Source of the DNA: Marisa cornuarietis
Lineage: Eukaryota > Mollusca > Gastropoda > Architaenioglossa > Ampullariidae
Direction of reading: 5' to 3'
Assembly: GCA_004794655.1 (NCBI GenBank)
Contig: SMMW01000540.1
Coordinates: 808,001-872,000 of the forward strand
DNA length: 64,000 nt
Shown here piece by piece: positions 11,101 through 22,970 of the stretch. Below the pieces are notes generated by a model, which saw nothing but the letters and a program-made list of their open reading frames with translations, made no database searches and was not told the origin of the DNA. Position numbers and translations under genes: made by a program. Each line of letters begins with the position of its first letter. The first letter of the stretch is position 1.

Positions 11101-11907
11101 TCATAATTTTACTACAAATACAATAATACATTCAAGTTGTACAAAAACAAATGGATTCCCTCAACAAGTCATATGACAATATATAAAACCTCATTACATA
11201 ACTGTCCAATATTTTGTGAAGATATCAAACCAGAGCTAAGAAGTACCTTGAACAGCTGTGTTAGCATAACATTCACCAGTTTGAACTGTGCCTCCTGATT
11301 TCCAAACCTCTGCATGGACTTGACAGCGCTAAGTTGCATCTTCCTATGTTCGTTAAACAGTTTTTTGTCTGACGACTGGTTAAAGAGACTGATGTGGATT
11401 TCAGTATGGATGTACAGTATATCAAAACTATTAAACATAATAAATAATTCAAGCTTTATTTATGACATTTACAATTTTAGTAACTTCCATTCCCATAAAC
11501 AACTCCAAGAAATCAGAGATGCACTTCGGTGCTCATGAAGACTCCATGCACGGTTTCCTTTGTCATCTGCACCACACCATATCAACACCCACATGCTGCT
11601 GCATGTCAGACAAAGTTGTTTTTATTCTAAATCAAGTTTGGATACATCTAATATACAATCAGCCGCGGCACAGAACGACTGCGAAAGGTAACTCTGTCTT
11701 ATGTATAAGGATACATTGCTCGAGTTGTGATATTTTCCCCTTCATCTGCACATGGTCATTTGATTTTTCCGTAGCGGGAAATGTCGTCTGCTTCTCATCA
11801 GTAAGGTCTATATCGTCTTTGTTGGTGTCCAATTCTTCTGCAACTGAGGTATATCTAGCAACAATCATTAATGATATGATATAAAATTCAAATGCATAGG
11901 AATGCAT
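8155..11907 (-). CDS. CCDC134: CCDC134, ER-luminal coiled-coil protein (six coding exons, complete)
   Basis: Coding exons in transcription order: 11907-11715, 11368-11247, 10976-10892, 9525-9347, 8899-8825, 8253-8155. All introns are GT-AG and the phases fit, giving 250 aa (human about 229). Residues 1 to about 23 form a signal peptide, followed by an acidic linker that differs from vertebrates. The family core is clear: YKKLFNEHRK from residue 65, then LVNVMLTQLFK, LPGDEFPQNE, FENTALFGDMVLR, YGFCNQSQVF and a Lys-rich tail with PRGPRMSRTDL. These align without gaps to the mammalian protein across every junction, which is how the splice sites were chosen. Mammalian CCDC134 is an ER-luminal and secreted protein ending in a KDEL-like tail and linked to GRP94 glycosylation; here the tail is RTDL. 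Start: the ATG at 11907 opens directly into the signal sequence. The start is head to head with YIPF6. Intron 3 contains a LINE fragment. Identity is secure; function is inferred from the family. Confidence 0.93.
9770..10450 (-). mobile_element. CR1/L2-like LINE fragment in CCDC134 intron 3
   Basis: Minus strand near 10435-10340 reads LDYCNGLLMNLPNHLLDK and LQRVQNSAL, followed after a stop and shift by HVIPLCEVHWLQFELALITR, then decayed DNA and a tail ending at an ATT-type microsatellite (about 9775-9790). Same orientation as the host gene. Sequence at 10590-10670 resembles part of it (TTTCTTAAAGAGGT), so a second fragment may adjoin. Confidence 0.75.
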
Positions 11908-12225
11908 ATTTGTTAAAGTTACACGCTATCCTTGTTTATGAGGCGACGAAAGTGGTTACGTGTATGCATAGCATTCAAACACACAATTTAGACTAATTGA
12001 GAATTGTCTATACACATATAAGAATAAAAGCATTCAGACACATTCAAGCTTTGAGCTACAAGCTATATTGAAAATATATAAAATACTATTAAATTTCATA
12101 TGTATAAATATTATTAGAAGACATTATTGTTGAAATTATTGGAATCTGGCTGATATTCTCAAATAGCTTAATACCAAACTGGAAAATCCTTGGTCAGCTT
12201 ATGTTCCTACGAATAACAATCAATC
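11908..12225. promoter_or_regulatory. Putative bidirectional promoter between CCDC134 and YIPF6
   Basis: The divergent start codons of CCDC134 (11907, minus) and YIPF6 (12226, plus) are 318 bp apart, so both 5' UTRs and core promoters must fit here unless undetected non-coding first exons exist. The stretch is AT-rich with no obvious CpG cluster and no open frame of note. A shared promoter is inferred from geometry; no core element was identified with confidence. Confidence 0.5.
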
Positions 12226-15200
12226 ATGGCTGACGTGGAGTTTCATTCTGAGGTCTAATATTTCAGATTTTGCTTTATGCTCTCGGCGCTTGGCTTACAT
12301 GAATCGTACATTCTCTGATAGCTCCTTGTCGAGAAAAAGACGTCTTTTTAAATCTCCTTTCGTTCTCATCACTAGCGTATCACAAGTAGCAAAATTCTCC
12401 CAAACAGAACTAAAACATTCGATACAGACTTATTTGGTTGTTAAAACTTGATTATATAATGTGATTTCAGCGTAGATGCATATCTTTTTCCAACACAGGT
12501 AAATGCGCCTTTAGAAGGTGACATCAATGCACCAGTTCCAGAAACTGCTGATGAGATCTCAACGCTTGATGAACCTGTCAGAGAAACTATTGTAAGTTGT
12601 ATTGATGTATCCCGTTATTGAGCAAGTCTTTTTTTTTTTCAAACAAAAGTAAAAGTAGTCCCATGACCTTACAGTCGTTAGGAGAGTGGGGTGAAGAGAC
12701 ACCACTTACCTCAAGGCCAGCTTTTTTTTTTTTTTTTTGAAGATGGTGCCCATTTCATCCCCCTCGCTTCCTTACCTTCCACGCTTCCTTACCTTCCACA
12801 ATTCTCAAAAGAGTCAAGTACGCATTTCATAGCTGGGTCAGCGGGGGAAAGTATGCTGAGCCGCACTGGTATCAGACCAGCTACTGCTTCCCCTTCACTT
12901 TTTGCATTAGCTAAATTGTAAAATCCAAATAGTTTCACTGTTCAGTGTTGTGATAGCTATTGTAAATAAATTTATTTTCTAATGAAAAGATTAGTTTATG
13001 TCATTTTTTAATGTCAGTAACATATTCCAAACTAGAGAGAAAGAGTCTATATTATGATACATTATCAGCCATAATTAAATACATATGAAAAATGTTGCAG
13101 ATGAGGGACCTGAAGGCTGTGGGATTCAAGTTTTATCACGTGCTTTATCCAAAACAGAGCAAACTGCTGCTACGGGAATGTCAGTTTGCTAATCATAGTC
13201 TATCTACCTTACGTGATAAGAAAGTCAAAGTCTAACCTAAGTGCAAAAGGTTTTTTAAATAAGTGGGTTTAATTATTTTAAGATGCTAATTTCTAAACTC
13301 TGGGTGAAGTACTCTGTTTATTCAGAAGATACAAGCCTTTAAAAATTGCAGTTGTCACCATGGCTTTTGAAAGAGGTCATAGTCTTATTTCCCATGACAC
13401 CACAAAAGAAAGCTTGGTGATTTGGCAATGCCTCATCAGTATGTGCTTAACACTTTTGTGTTGGCTGAGACCTTTTGTGGCATCAGTTGTTAGAATTGAG
13501 ATAATGTCTGTGTCCTTTTGTCAGCCAAATTAAAAAATAAAATACTGTGTTGATGAAATAAATTAGCCATAACACTATGTTTTCTTAACTTGCCAGAAAC
13601 TCAAATTGTTTTACTTCCACAGAGTGGGGTGTGTCCATGCAGGATTCCTGCAAAATATAGAAGTATACATAGTCTAAGAGCCAATGCATGTTTATGTATG
13701 TTGAACATTTAGTATGACTTTTTAAAAATCATATTCACTGCATAGGTTTGAAATCACACATTTAAAATTGATATAATGATCAGATAGCTTTCAAATCATT
13801 TATATGTTGTACTAGCTCTCAATTTTGTGAAGCATTAGCATTTGTAACTGTGACCTATCACCATCTTAAATATTAGAGACATCATGATGCCAGGAGGCTG
13901 GGTCTCTGAACACATAAAGGTACAACTGAATGAGCAGGTGTATTGCCAGAGGAGTCAGTACTGTTAGCCAGAAGGAAAATCAAAGGCTGATGAATGGAGG
14001 GCCCAGAGAGTTGACAAGTGGAGAGTGGTTTTGGTTGCTGACAATTAAAAAATAAGTTGGGAAGCATCAGAGATGGTCACTTTATGTGTCAAAGAGAAGA
14101 AGATCCCAGAATAATCTCTGAATTTAGCTTTGTAGCAAAAGAGAGGGGAGTAGTTTTGGGTTTGTTTTATTTTTTTGTACCTGATATAGTTTTTTCTGCT
14201 TATGTTTTAAGTACTATTTTTTGTGGAAACATCGATTTTTTTGCTTCTTTAATTATCATTGATTTGTATCATTGATTTGGCTTCTCTGACTTAGATCTGT
14301 GGTATGAAAATTAAAATTTATTTTAAATATTTGCAGGGGATCTGTGGGGACCACTTATTCTTTGCACCTTTATGGCCATGTAAGTATCTTCAAGGATCTT
14401 TCTTTAAATTGTACTTAACATTATTGATGATGGTGAAGAGTTCTTTAAAGCACAATATATCAATAGTGACTTATTGCACTGTCTCATATACAGTTGTACA
14501 ATAAACATTCTTACACATCATAACACACATCTTAACGTATGCAACCCTTTACTACCAATGTCATTAAAAAAAATACATGTGCAGACAAACTCACATATAA
14601 ATTAGAAACTGGTTAGTGTTTTAAGATCTCACGAACTATTCAGGGATTGGCAGGTTTCTCAACCATGTTGGGACTAGTGGAAATGTGTTCTGATATTGAT
14701 TTTGTTTGTTGAGGCCTTGTACAGCTCTAAAATCTTGAAACTTTACTGAGTAGTTTGCTCTGCATATGCTAACCTCCCTTGTAGCTCAAGGATCAGACTT
14801 GAAATATTAGTGGGTATGGCATGTTTACATTTTTGGGTGCGTACCATACCTAGTAATTCTTTTTCTTCTAAGGAAAAGTAGTATGCACGCTAGCAGATCC
14901 TAAGATTTTGGGATGAAAGTCTCTTTATCTTCTATTATTGATACTTTGTCATATGACATTAATGGACACAAATTTGCCTTTCTTAAAATCTAATCCTTGT
15001 TCACTGTCTAAATGCCTCATGTTGTCACAGTATTTGAGTTCAGTGATGTCTTTGACAGTGCTTATCTGGCTCCACAGGATGCTGCAAGGATCAACAAATG
15101 AACTGGATCAGATAAACAAAAGTGATGGCGGTCCACAGTTCGCTGAAGTCTTTGTCATTTACTGGGTTGGTGCGGCCGTCGTTACGCTTAACTGCAAACT

Positions 15201-16546
15201 CTTGGGTGGAAGCATGTAAGAGTGTTTAGTGTCTTGCAAAGAAATAGCTTTAAAAGTTAAACCTAGCATTTATGATGCATGTTACTTGTTTCTTATCCAG
15301 TTTCGTTGTTTTTTTAAAAAACAAATCACTAGTAGTTTTAATGTAATGCATAGCGTGAAAAGACTGCTTTGTGCACTGATGAAAAACAAATAGGTCAATC
15401 TAGCTAATTATTTTGCAGAACTTTTACACAGCTGTTATCAGGATTTTTAAAATGTCATAACTTCTCATTGTATAGAATCTTTTATAATTCTTGAAAAACT
15501 GTTTCATTAAGTGCTTTTATTGTTGAAATCATGATAGAGCAATGTGGGTACAATGCAGAATAGAAACTTGCATTATAAATTTAAACTAATTACATTTAAT
15601 TGCTGTTGCTGTTTTTTATTCCAGGCTTTTGCTTATATAAATAGTGCGAAGTTGTGAAGAACAACAATTTCTGTGCATATATGTCATGTACATAGATGTT
15701 TGAAGTCATCTATCTATATCAACATGAATGCACAACAGGTGCTTTGCACAGATATTTAATATCTAGATTATTTACATATATGTTTGGAGCTATTTACATA
15801 CATATCTTTTTATGTGAGCTATTACTTGACATTAGTCACACATGTTGATTTCAGTGGATGATGTATGTTTCAGCTCATTTTTCCAGAGTGTGTGTGTTCT
15901 GGGATATTGTGTCTGTCCACTGGCCATAGCACTTATCATCTGTCGCATCATACTGGCTTCAGCCACACAGACAACTATCCTCTTCGTTATCCGTTTCCTA
16001 GCTGTCATGGCTGGCTTTGGCTGGTCCACATTTGGTAAGATGCTAGCACCATCAGGTTATAGAAACTTTGACCAGAGAAAGGAAATAATGGATATCGCAG
16101 TTGAGCTGTAGATCTTTAACATATATAGCTGTAACATTTTTCACCAGCAGATTTTTAAAAAGCAAGGGGTACAAACTTTGGAAAGGTGACATTTTGTGTG
16201 TTTGTCACTGTAGAGACACTTTTTTGCAACCATATTTTATGCACGTTTTTATAAAGTAATTATGTTATAGCTTGTTCTTTTATCTTTTTATTTATGAGGA
16301 GGGGAAATTTTTTTGTCACTGGTGTTTAAGTGTTTTATCAAAGTGTTGCACTTAGCAGGCATTAAATTTATCATTTGTCTTTTTTTGATAAATAACCAAC
16401 TTCACTTGTGTTATCTTTTCCTGACAGCATCTACAGCTTTCCTGTCTGACAGTCAGCCCAGTGGCCGCAAAGCTTTAGCTATGTATCCACTCTTCCTCTT
16501 CTACTTTATCATTGGGTGGCTTATCATCTCACACACTAAGAGCTAA
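12226..16546 (+). CDS. YIPF6: YIPF6, Yip1-domain Golgi membrane protein (seven coding exons)
   Basis: Coding exons: 12226-12252, 12499-12591, 13101-13179, 14337-14379, 15078-15215, 15874-16034, 16428-16546; phases are compatible and yield 219 aa (human 236). Diagnostic stretches are MRDLKAVGFKFYHVLYPKQS, LLREWDLWGPLIL (W67 is split by intron 3), DGGPQFAEVFVI, FFQSVCVLGYC and STAFLSDSQPSGRKALAMYP. The N-terminus is cytosolic and acidic, followed by five membrane segments at roughly 69-84, 98-118, 124-150, 157-178 and 197-215. YIPF6 works at Golgi/ER-Golgi membranes, with YIPF1/YIPF2 as known partners in mammals. Exons 2-7 are firm. The first exon (nine residues, MADVEFHSE, good ATGG context) is the least certain: its donor is GTCTAA, which is weak, but frame and length suit the family. 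An AATAAA lies almost on the stop (16549) and others at 17857 and 17894. Confidence 0.92.
12655..12870 (+). repeat. Dispersed repeat A (copy in YIPF6 intron 2)
   Basis: Shares ordered blocks with the copies at 18489 and 38736: GTCCCATGACC, GAGAGTGGGGTGAAGAGACACC, GGCCAGCTTTT, GATGGTGCCCATTTC, CCTCGCTTCCTTACCTTCC, GAGTCAAGTACGCATT, AGCTGGGTCAGCGGGGGAAAG. A poly(T) run lies in the middle. No coding capacity seen. Confidence 0.8.
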
Positions 16547-17900
16547 AAAATAAAAATTATTGCTATTATTGTTAACATACTTGTAATTGGCTTCTTTGTT
16601 TCCCTTATTCCACATGCACAAGCACAATACATTGTGTGTAATGTCCTTTTGCTTTTTCTCACTTTCCCACTGACTCCTCACACACACATGAATCGATAAG
16701 ATTGCGGGACATACATGAGACAATGGTAAAACCACTCCTACCTGAATGTTGACATATAATACTTTTCTTGTGAAGTTCTCTTGGGTAAAAATATATAGGT
16801 GTACCTGTAATTGTAGTAGAGATGTATTAAGAGAAAATTAGAGGTTCTGGGTCTTTTGTATCCCATGTGGGAATTTGTTTCTGAGCCAGCTGCTGTTTTT
16901 TCTGGACTTTTATTCACTAGCTTTACTTTGCTTTGTCGGAAACTGTAGTAAGCCAAAGTTAGGTGAACAGATGGACTGCTCTGTACTACCTAAGAGCATG
17001 TTCTTTATCCTGTTTTGTGGTATCAATGGGCACATTATATTTTTGCTCTCAAGGAGCGCAGTAGTGTGAGAGGGTTCTGTTGTAATACTGTCATGTGCAC
17101 TATGATATGAAATGCCGTTTGATGAGTGTATGGATGAGTAGTTGATTGGTGCTGTGCTCTACAAATGCTTTATAAAGTGAGCTTGTCATTCTGTGTGTAT
17201 GCAGTGCTTGCATCTGTAGCCATCCAATGAATAACTTTGATCCTGTTTTGGGAATCGTGTCTTCCATATTGTGACAGTGTGAGGTTGGGATTACAGGAGA
17301 CAGAATTTGTTCCCATGCCTTTTGTTTGTTGCTACACCATTACAAATGTATGTGTGTGTATGTGTGTGGCTTTTTGTTTGTTGCTACGCCATACTATTTT
17401 TTAATTTACTGAAGCATATTAATTACAAGTAAATGCATGAATTTTTTTTTCAGAAGAAAGCACGTTTTTGTTACCATTCCTAATATACTGGGCATGCACA
17501 TGTATGTGTTAATTTATATTGTTGGTCGTTACAGTACTTTCTGTTTTCCTGGAACTATTACTTGATCTTTTGCTGTATTTTTTTTGTAAAGTTTGTGTGA
17601 TCTTGTCTGTTATTTTCTTAAAGTTTGTTTCTGTGTGTGTTCCTTTGCACATATTCATCCAGCTTTGTGGACATGTTTGAGAGAGGGTGGACAGAGAGGC
17701 AGGCACAGAGAGAATGAGTAAATATACTTTTGCCTGCAGGCATTAGGCAAATTTAAAACAGAAAAAGTCAAGGTTTTTAATTCTTTAATTCTTAAAGGGT
17801 GTGAATAATTTGCATGGTGGTGTAAATTCTGGTGAGAGGCAAAAGTGTTGGTGTTAAATAAATTTATCATAAAAATGGGATGCAAATGATATAAATAAAA
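16547..17900 (+). other. Probable 3' UTR of YIPF6
   Basis: AATAAA at 16549 overlaps the stop region, which would give an extremely short UTR; further AATAAA at 17857-17862 and 17894-17899 would give a UTR of about 1.35 kb. The stretch is T/G-rich, without repeats of the families seen elsewhere, which fits a UTR. Confidence 0.45.
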
Positions 17901-18488
17901 ATTTTGGAAAAACTATAATTTGCTTCTGTGTTTGAATACATGTAAAACTTCTCTTTGAAGTCTGTTCGTTTGTACAAATTGATGATAATATTAGCTAAAA
18001 TTGCCATTGAAAGATCAAACTGAGACTGGCATCCTTATTCTTAAGTTGGATTAATTGAAATTGCCTCCACCTCATGATTTTGTTTAGTGAGAAGGGAGTC
18101 GAGGGCAGAGGAAAGAAACAAACTCCGTGGGCTGTAGCTATGAAGCAGGGGAAAATTGTTTCCAAAGTTATAAAGTGGTGTCTAAAACCCCGCAGATGCA
18201 GTTTTACTCCTGGGGTCATAGTTATTAAGCTGTGGCAAAGATGCCCTGGAGTAAAGAAACACGAAGAGGTGTATACAGAGTCGGGGCATCACACTGTAAC
18301 TGCAAAAACAAGACACTTTTTCCCTGAGTTCATGTTGCACTGGGGAAACAACCCACTCACGCCTCCTTACTTTATGGCCAACCCTTTGAACAAGTGCCAT
18401 TTTTAGAGAGAAGTGCATATGTACCCGGACAAAATACGAACCCAGTATTTCACGGTATTGCTACAGCGGTGGTAGTCTACAGTGTAAA

Positions 18489-18678
18489 AAAGGTAAAGGT
18501 CATCCCATAACCATTTCTGGTCGTTGGGGAGTGAGGTGTTAGAGACCCCACTTTTCTCGGGGCCAGCTTTTACATGAGGGTGGTGCCAATCTCCTCTCCC
18601 TCGCTGCCTTACCTTCCCCAACCCTCTATGGAGTCAGGTACCCATTCCCGTCAGCTGGGTCGACTGGGGGAAGTTTGC
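18489..18678 (+). repeat. Dispersed repeat A (best-preserved copy)
   Basis: Contains AAAGGTCATCCCATAACC, GTTGGGGAGTGAGGTGTTAG, CTTTTCTCGGGGCCAGC, GAGGGTGGTGCCAATC, CCTTACCTTCCCCAACC, TGGAGTCAGGTACCCATTCC and CAGCTGGGTCGACTGGGGG. Four copies in this window make it an interspersed family. Confidence 0.85.
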
Positions 18679-18679
18679 T

Positions 18680-20904
18680 GCGCTTATCGGTACAGTCTAC
18701 AGTAGACACTTTATTGAAGAGTTAGAAACAATGAGTTGTTTATGTAATGCTCAGAGAAAATGCTGTAATCCGTTACTCAGATGAAAGTGGTTATCATGGG
18801 ATGCGAGCTCAGCCCTCCTGTGAAATAACTCGTCGGGATACGTGGATGTGGGTAAAGTTGTTACATGACGGTTATATAGAAACTAAGTCAAACGTTCGTC
18901 TATATTTGTTCCATTAAGAAGGGCTATTACCGAGAACTGCTCCCGTGACGAAAGCATTGTACCAAGAGTCACAGCAGCGGTTAAGCTTTCTGTCTGGACA
19001 CAGAATACGAACTCAGCTGAGAATCTGACTCTGAGTATCTCTTTGTCTGTTACAAAGGTTGAGAGGAAAATTCTTGGCGTCCGTACCCTCTAGCAGCTCC
19101 CTTCCCTGGTGCCGCCCATCACTTCCACCATCCACCGTCCGTCGTGTTATTCCAAACTACTTCCACCAGACAGTCTTCGGGGGCCTCTTTGATGCGTGGG
19201 ATTATCGATAATGTGACCGCGTCTGCCTCGACGAAAGCTGGCAGAAGGAGAACCAGAATAGCTCAGTGATTTTAGCCTGTTTCCTTTAGTGAGCTGGGTG
19301 CGTGGGTCTTTAGGTGAGGATGGTTGAGGGACAGATTATACACAGTTGTAAGCGTTCAAAGCGTTGAGTCGACAACACTGACCTTAGGGCTCCAAAACAT
19401 TCCCCCGAGTTGAGACAGATGCTACGCATGAACTACTACACACCAAAACGGCTGACTGAGCATCTGCACGTGCCTGAGTGCGTACCGCGTACCACATCGC
19501 TCTTTGCACGTGCTGTGTGCTTCACGACTATACCCTGCCCATAAAATCTGTTTACACAAAGAGGATAGATGCTTTTTCCGTGCTCACATGCATGCTTATT
19601 ATGTATAAAAGTGTTTATTGTCCACAAATCCCGACATTTTGAGTTGTCTTTTTGAGCAAGTAAGTAAGTCGGAGCTGGTAAACTTATTCAATGTTAAAAA
19701 CATTTTGAGTTAGGGTTTTATTTTTGACTGAACAAACGTTTATCGTTCACAAATGCGAACATGCACTTTTTTGCGTCAACCCAGGTTTATGGAACTCAAA
19801 AGACTTCCTTGTATAAACAGATGTTCATCGAACAGTAAATCCCTGTGCTCTCCTATCTCTACCTCCACAAGATATTCGCGAAATATTATCATTCTCGAAG
19901 CAGCTGATCTGCACGTGCAGCCCGGAGTCTAAACAAACAACTGGCCATCGCCAGGGCAAGGACCTGGGTTCGATCTCGCTGCAAAAGGTCAGAGGAGGCG
20001 AACAAATAGGACGACGGCGGGGGTCAAATGCCAAACGTTGAGAGCAGCAGACCGGAGATTGTGGGAGCTGGAAGTCAGTTGTAGTGCGGCAGTTGTCAGC
20101 GTGATGGTGGCAGAGGATTCCTCCGACCAGCAGACAATGCGAGACAAATCATAGCATCTCGGAACCTTTATCTACATTCTTCTAGTTTACAGTAGCTGTA
20201 GTGAGCTAGTTGTGCATTACACATAATCACTGGATGTGGAGAGAGTTACTTTACTAACAGAAACGGCAGTTGAGAAATCCCCTTTTCTAAATCTTCCCAC
20301 CCCCCTTCCCTACCTTCACACACACACACACCAGTAATCTGGGCCTTCCTTCACCTTGTCTCGATAGCCTTGTGTAAAGCAGGCCAGACGTAAAGTGCTT
20401 AGGACTGTAAACTACGGAAGCTTCTATTCTGTGTCAACCTTTGCTCTTCTTCTTATGATAAGTGTTCACCTTATCGCGCCATTGAAAAGCTTCAAGCCAG
20501 AGGACAGGGCGCCTATAGCATCTTCATCTTTATCTACGGTCATCACGGCGAAGCAGACAACCAGAGCAGTTAGATGAGTTAGTCTGCGACCGACTTGTTC
20601 CAATTGCTTGAAAGTTCACCGACACTCTACTTTCAACAAATCGCCGCCATCTTTACGAGGAGTGGAGTCTTACGACTAGCCAACAACAGATAAGTAGTGC
20701 AAGTGAAATAATAGAATATTATACCGTATAGTGAGTCTATATTCTCTTACAGAACTTAATGTGACCAGTGTATTGCACAATGTGAACTATCTCACCCGAC
20801 TTTCCGTGTAGCAATGACAGCATAGTCTCAAAGTCTACTTCCCTATGTCCTCCCACACCCCAGCTAAAGAAAAGATTGCCACATGATCTTACAAAGTCTT
20901 CTCC

Positions 20905-20966
<62 letters not shown>

Positions 20967-21800
20967 TATAATATCAAAAGGAGGGAGAAAAGAGCAATAG
21001 TGACTTTCAAGAGCATTCTGGAAGAAAGCAGACCGGTTTTTGAAAAAGCTCAGCAAATGCTTGACAGCCATAAAGATATTTTATATTATCATTATCGTCA
21101 GATGTTTAATCGGCCCGTTATTGACGCTGCTGATGTCTAAAATATTTGGTGTTATTCTGACTAATGTGACCAGACTTTGCGCTGATTCGTGTATTGTGAT
21201 GTTCGCATGCCCTGTCTAGGGAACTGCCTTTGCCCTCGCATGCTCTTGTTGTTTCTAGTTGTCTTCGTTCAGCAGCAGCCTGGTTGTTGGCAAAGAGCAG
21301 TTCATTGACGGGTCTGATTTACTCTTTTGATGCTCCAATCCATGTAGATGATCAAAAAGAAATGGTACTAGCGCACATCCGTGCTTCACTCCTGGCGTTT
21401 TTTTTCAAACCATTTGTTAGGAATGCGGTTAACTTGTCAACGAGCGTGTATTAGTGTGTATTAGTGTGTAGTGTCTCGTGTATTAGTGTGTAGTTTGTGC
21501 GAGTGGGAGAGTGAGTGAGCACGTGCGCGAGTAGTGGTCAAGGGAGCCCCCACCCCGAAGGAGTTTGCTAGTGAGTGAATGATAGCTTAGCATCCTTGCC
21601 AAAACTGTCGATGGAGATAGACGTGTGGATTAGGAATAAGCAATTGATCCTTGCTCAGACATTTATGGTGTTATCCTTTTATGGTGCATCTTCTACTTAA
21701 ACGTACTACGACTACTACTACTACTAATAATAGTAATAATAATAATTCCTAGATCATATTTAAGCGTGTGAGATAGACGCACATGTTATGGTGCTATCAA
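18680..21800. other. Intergenic DNA, no gene recognised
   Basis: Mixed composition; contains a B-box-like GGGTTCGATCTCGC near 19968 (possible SINE relic), a CA tract (20905) and GTGTATTAGTGTGTA short tandem repeats (21450-21490). No exon with family support. Confidence 0.5.
20905..20964 (+). repeat. (CA)n microsatellite, about 29 units
   Basis: Pure CA dinucleotide tract. Shorter CA/TG tracts occur at about 43224-43246, 43998-44034, 47468-47490, 51183-51202 and 51894-51910. Confidence 0.95.
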
Positions 21801-21810
21801 CAAAGTTACT

Positions 21811-22299
21811 AATTCAGCATTCTGTGAAGAGTTCATTCCCCTGGTCTCCAGCCTAGCTGCTGCCAACAAATACTTGTTAATTCTTGGAGATGTGAATATC
21901 CACTTTGATGTGCCATCTGACCCAGACACTAAGAGACTTTGTCAGCTGTTGTACTCCCGTGGTCTTGTTGAACATGTCAACTCCCCTACCCACTGTAAGG
22001 GCCACATCTTGGACTGGGTTATTGCGAGACCCGGGCATCACACTGTTAGGTCTATTGTTGTGGAAGACCTGCAGCTTTCTGATCATTTTCTTGTGTTGTT
22101 TGCTACCAGCATGTCAAGGCCTGGCTTAATGAGAAAGACTGTGTGCACTAGAAATGTGTGTGGCATGGACTCTGCATTTTGTTGTTGTTTGTTTAAATGT
22201 AAATGAACTTCATCATTTGACCTGCAGTCTGGTGACTGTTGGAATCACTGCGCATTGAGCGTATCTCTGAGATGCGAAAACTGGCGCATTATAAAACGA

Positions 22300-22374
<75 letters not shown>

Positions 22375-22375
22375 T
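21811..22375 (+). mobile_element. LINE endonuclease fragment joined to a LINE 3' end with CATCAT tail
   Basis: From 21811 the frame reads SAFCEEFIPLVSSLAAANKY, LLILGDVNIHFDVPSDPD, a conserved SPTHCKGHILDWVIAR block and LQLSDHFLV, matching the C-terminal half of an apurinic-type endonuclease domain of CR1/L2-like LINEs. After about 22130 homology stops; a 3' UTR-like segment ending GCGCATTATAAAACGA and a pure CAT array (about 22300-22371) follow. The RT region is missing, so this is an internally deleted copy. Confidence 0.82.
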
Positions 22376-22970
22376 TTAATGTGTAATCGTCTGCATCTTC
22401 CGGTTTCATTTCTTCTGTTCCCTTCTGTTTGCTTCTAGCCGTTTTGCGGACGTGACTGACTGAAGGCTGTGCCTTGGGCTATACACAAGCCTCCTCCAGG
22501 AAGAAATGACTATCAGACTAGACTATAACACATATATAGCTGTGGAAACGCATGTAGGCAAATCAACGACTTGCATGATATCAAGTCATCTTATATCACG
22601 CGGACATGAGAACTGGAGGGCTCCAGTATCCGAGAGAAGATGGCAGGGTTGTCACCCTAGGAACCAGAAATAGAGACACGACTGCCGTCTTCTGACTACA
22701 AACATCGACGACCATCTGAGAATATTGAGACACATTACGAAAGACGATGTTTTCCGCGTGTTTCAGGGAAACACTCACCGTCTTGCCAACGAAGCGCACG
22801 CACATCTAACTAAGTCTCGTTTGCTAGCTGCGAGTGTCCTGGGTTAGCGAAAGCCATTGTCCCAAAGGAGCTATAAACTACGCGGACAGAAAAATATATG
22901 AACAGTGAGGGAGTGCTGCTTCACAGCTGTTGTGTAGTAGAAAACCGTCTGTAAAGTCACGGAAAGGAGG

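Noticed and set aside
11440..11640. Possible separate small gene on the minus strand with AATAAA near 11455
   Set aside because: The interval is intron 1 of CCDC134 once splice phases are considered; its short frames have stops and no homology.
20737..21140. Open frames made of Cys-Val or His-Thr dipeptides
   Set aside because: They are translations of the CA microsatellite at 20905-20964 with no homologous flanks.
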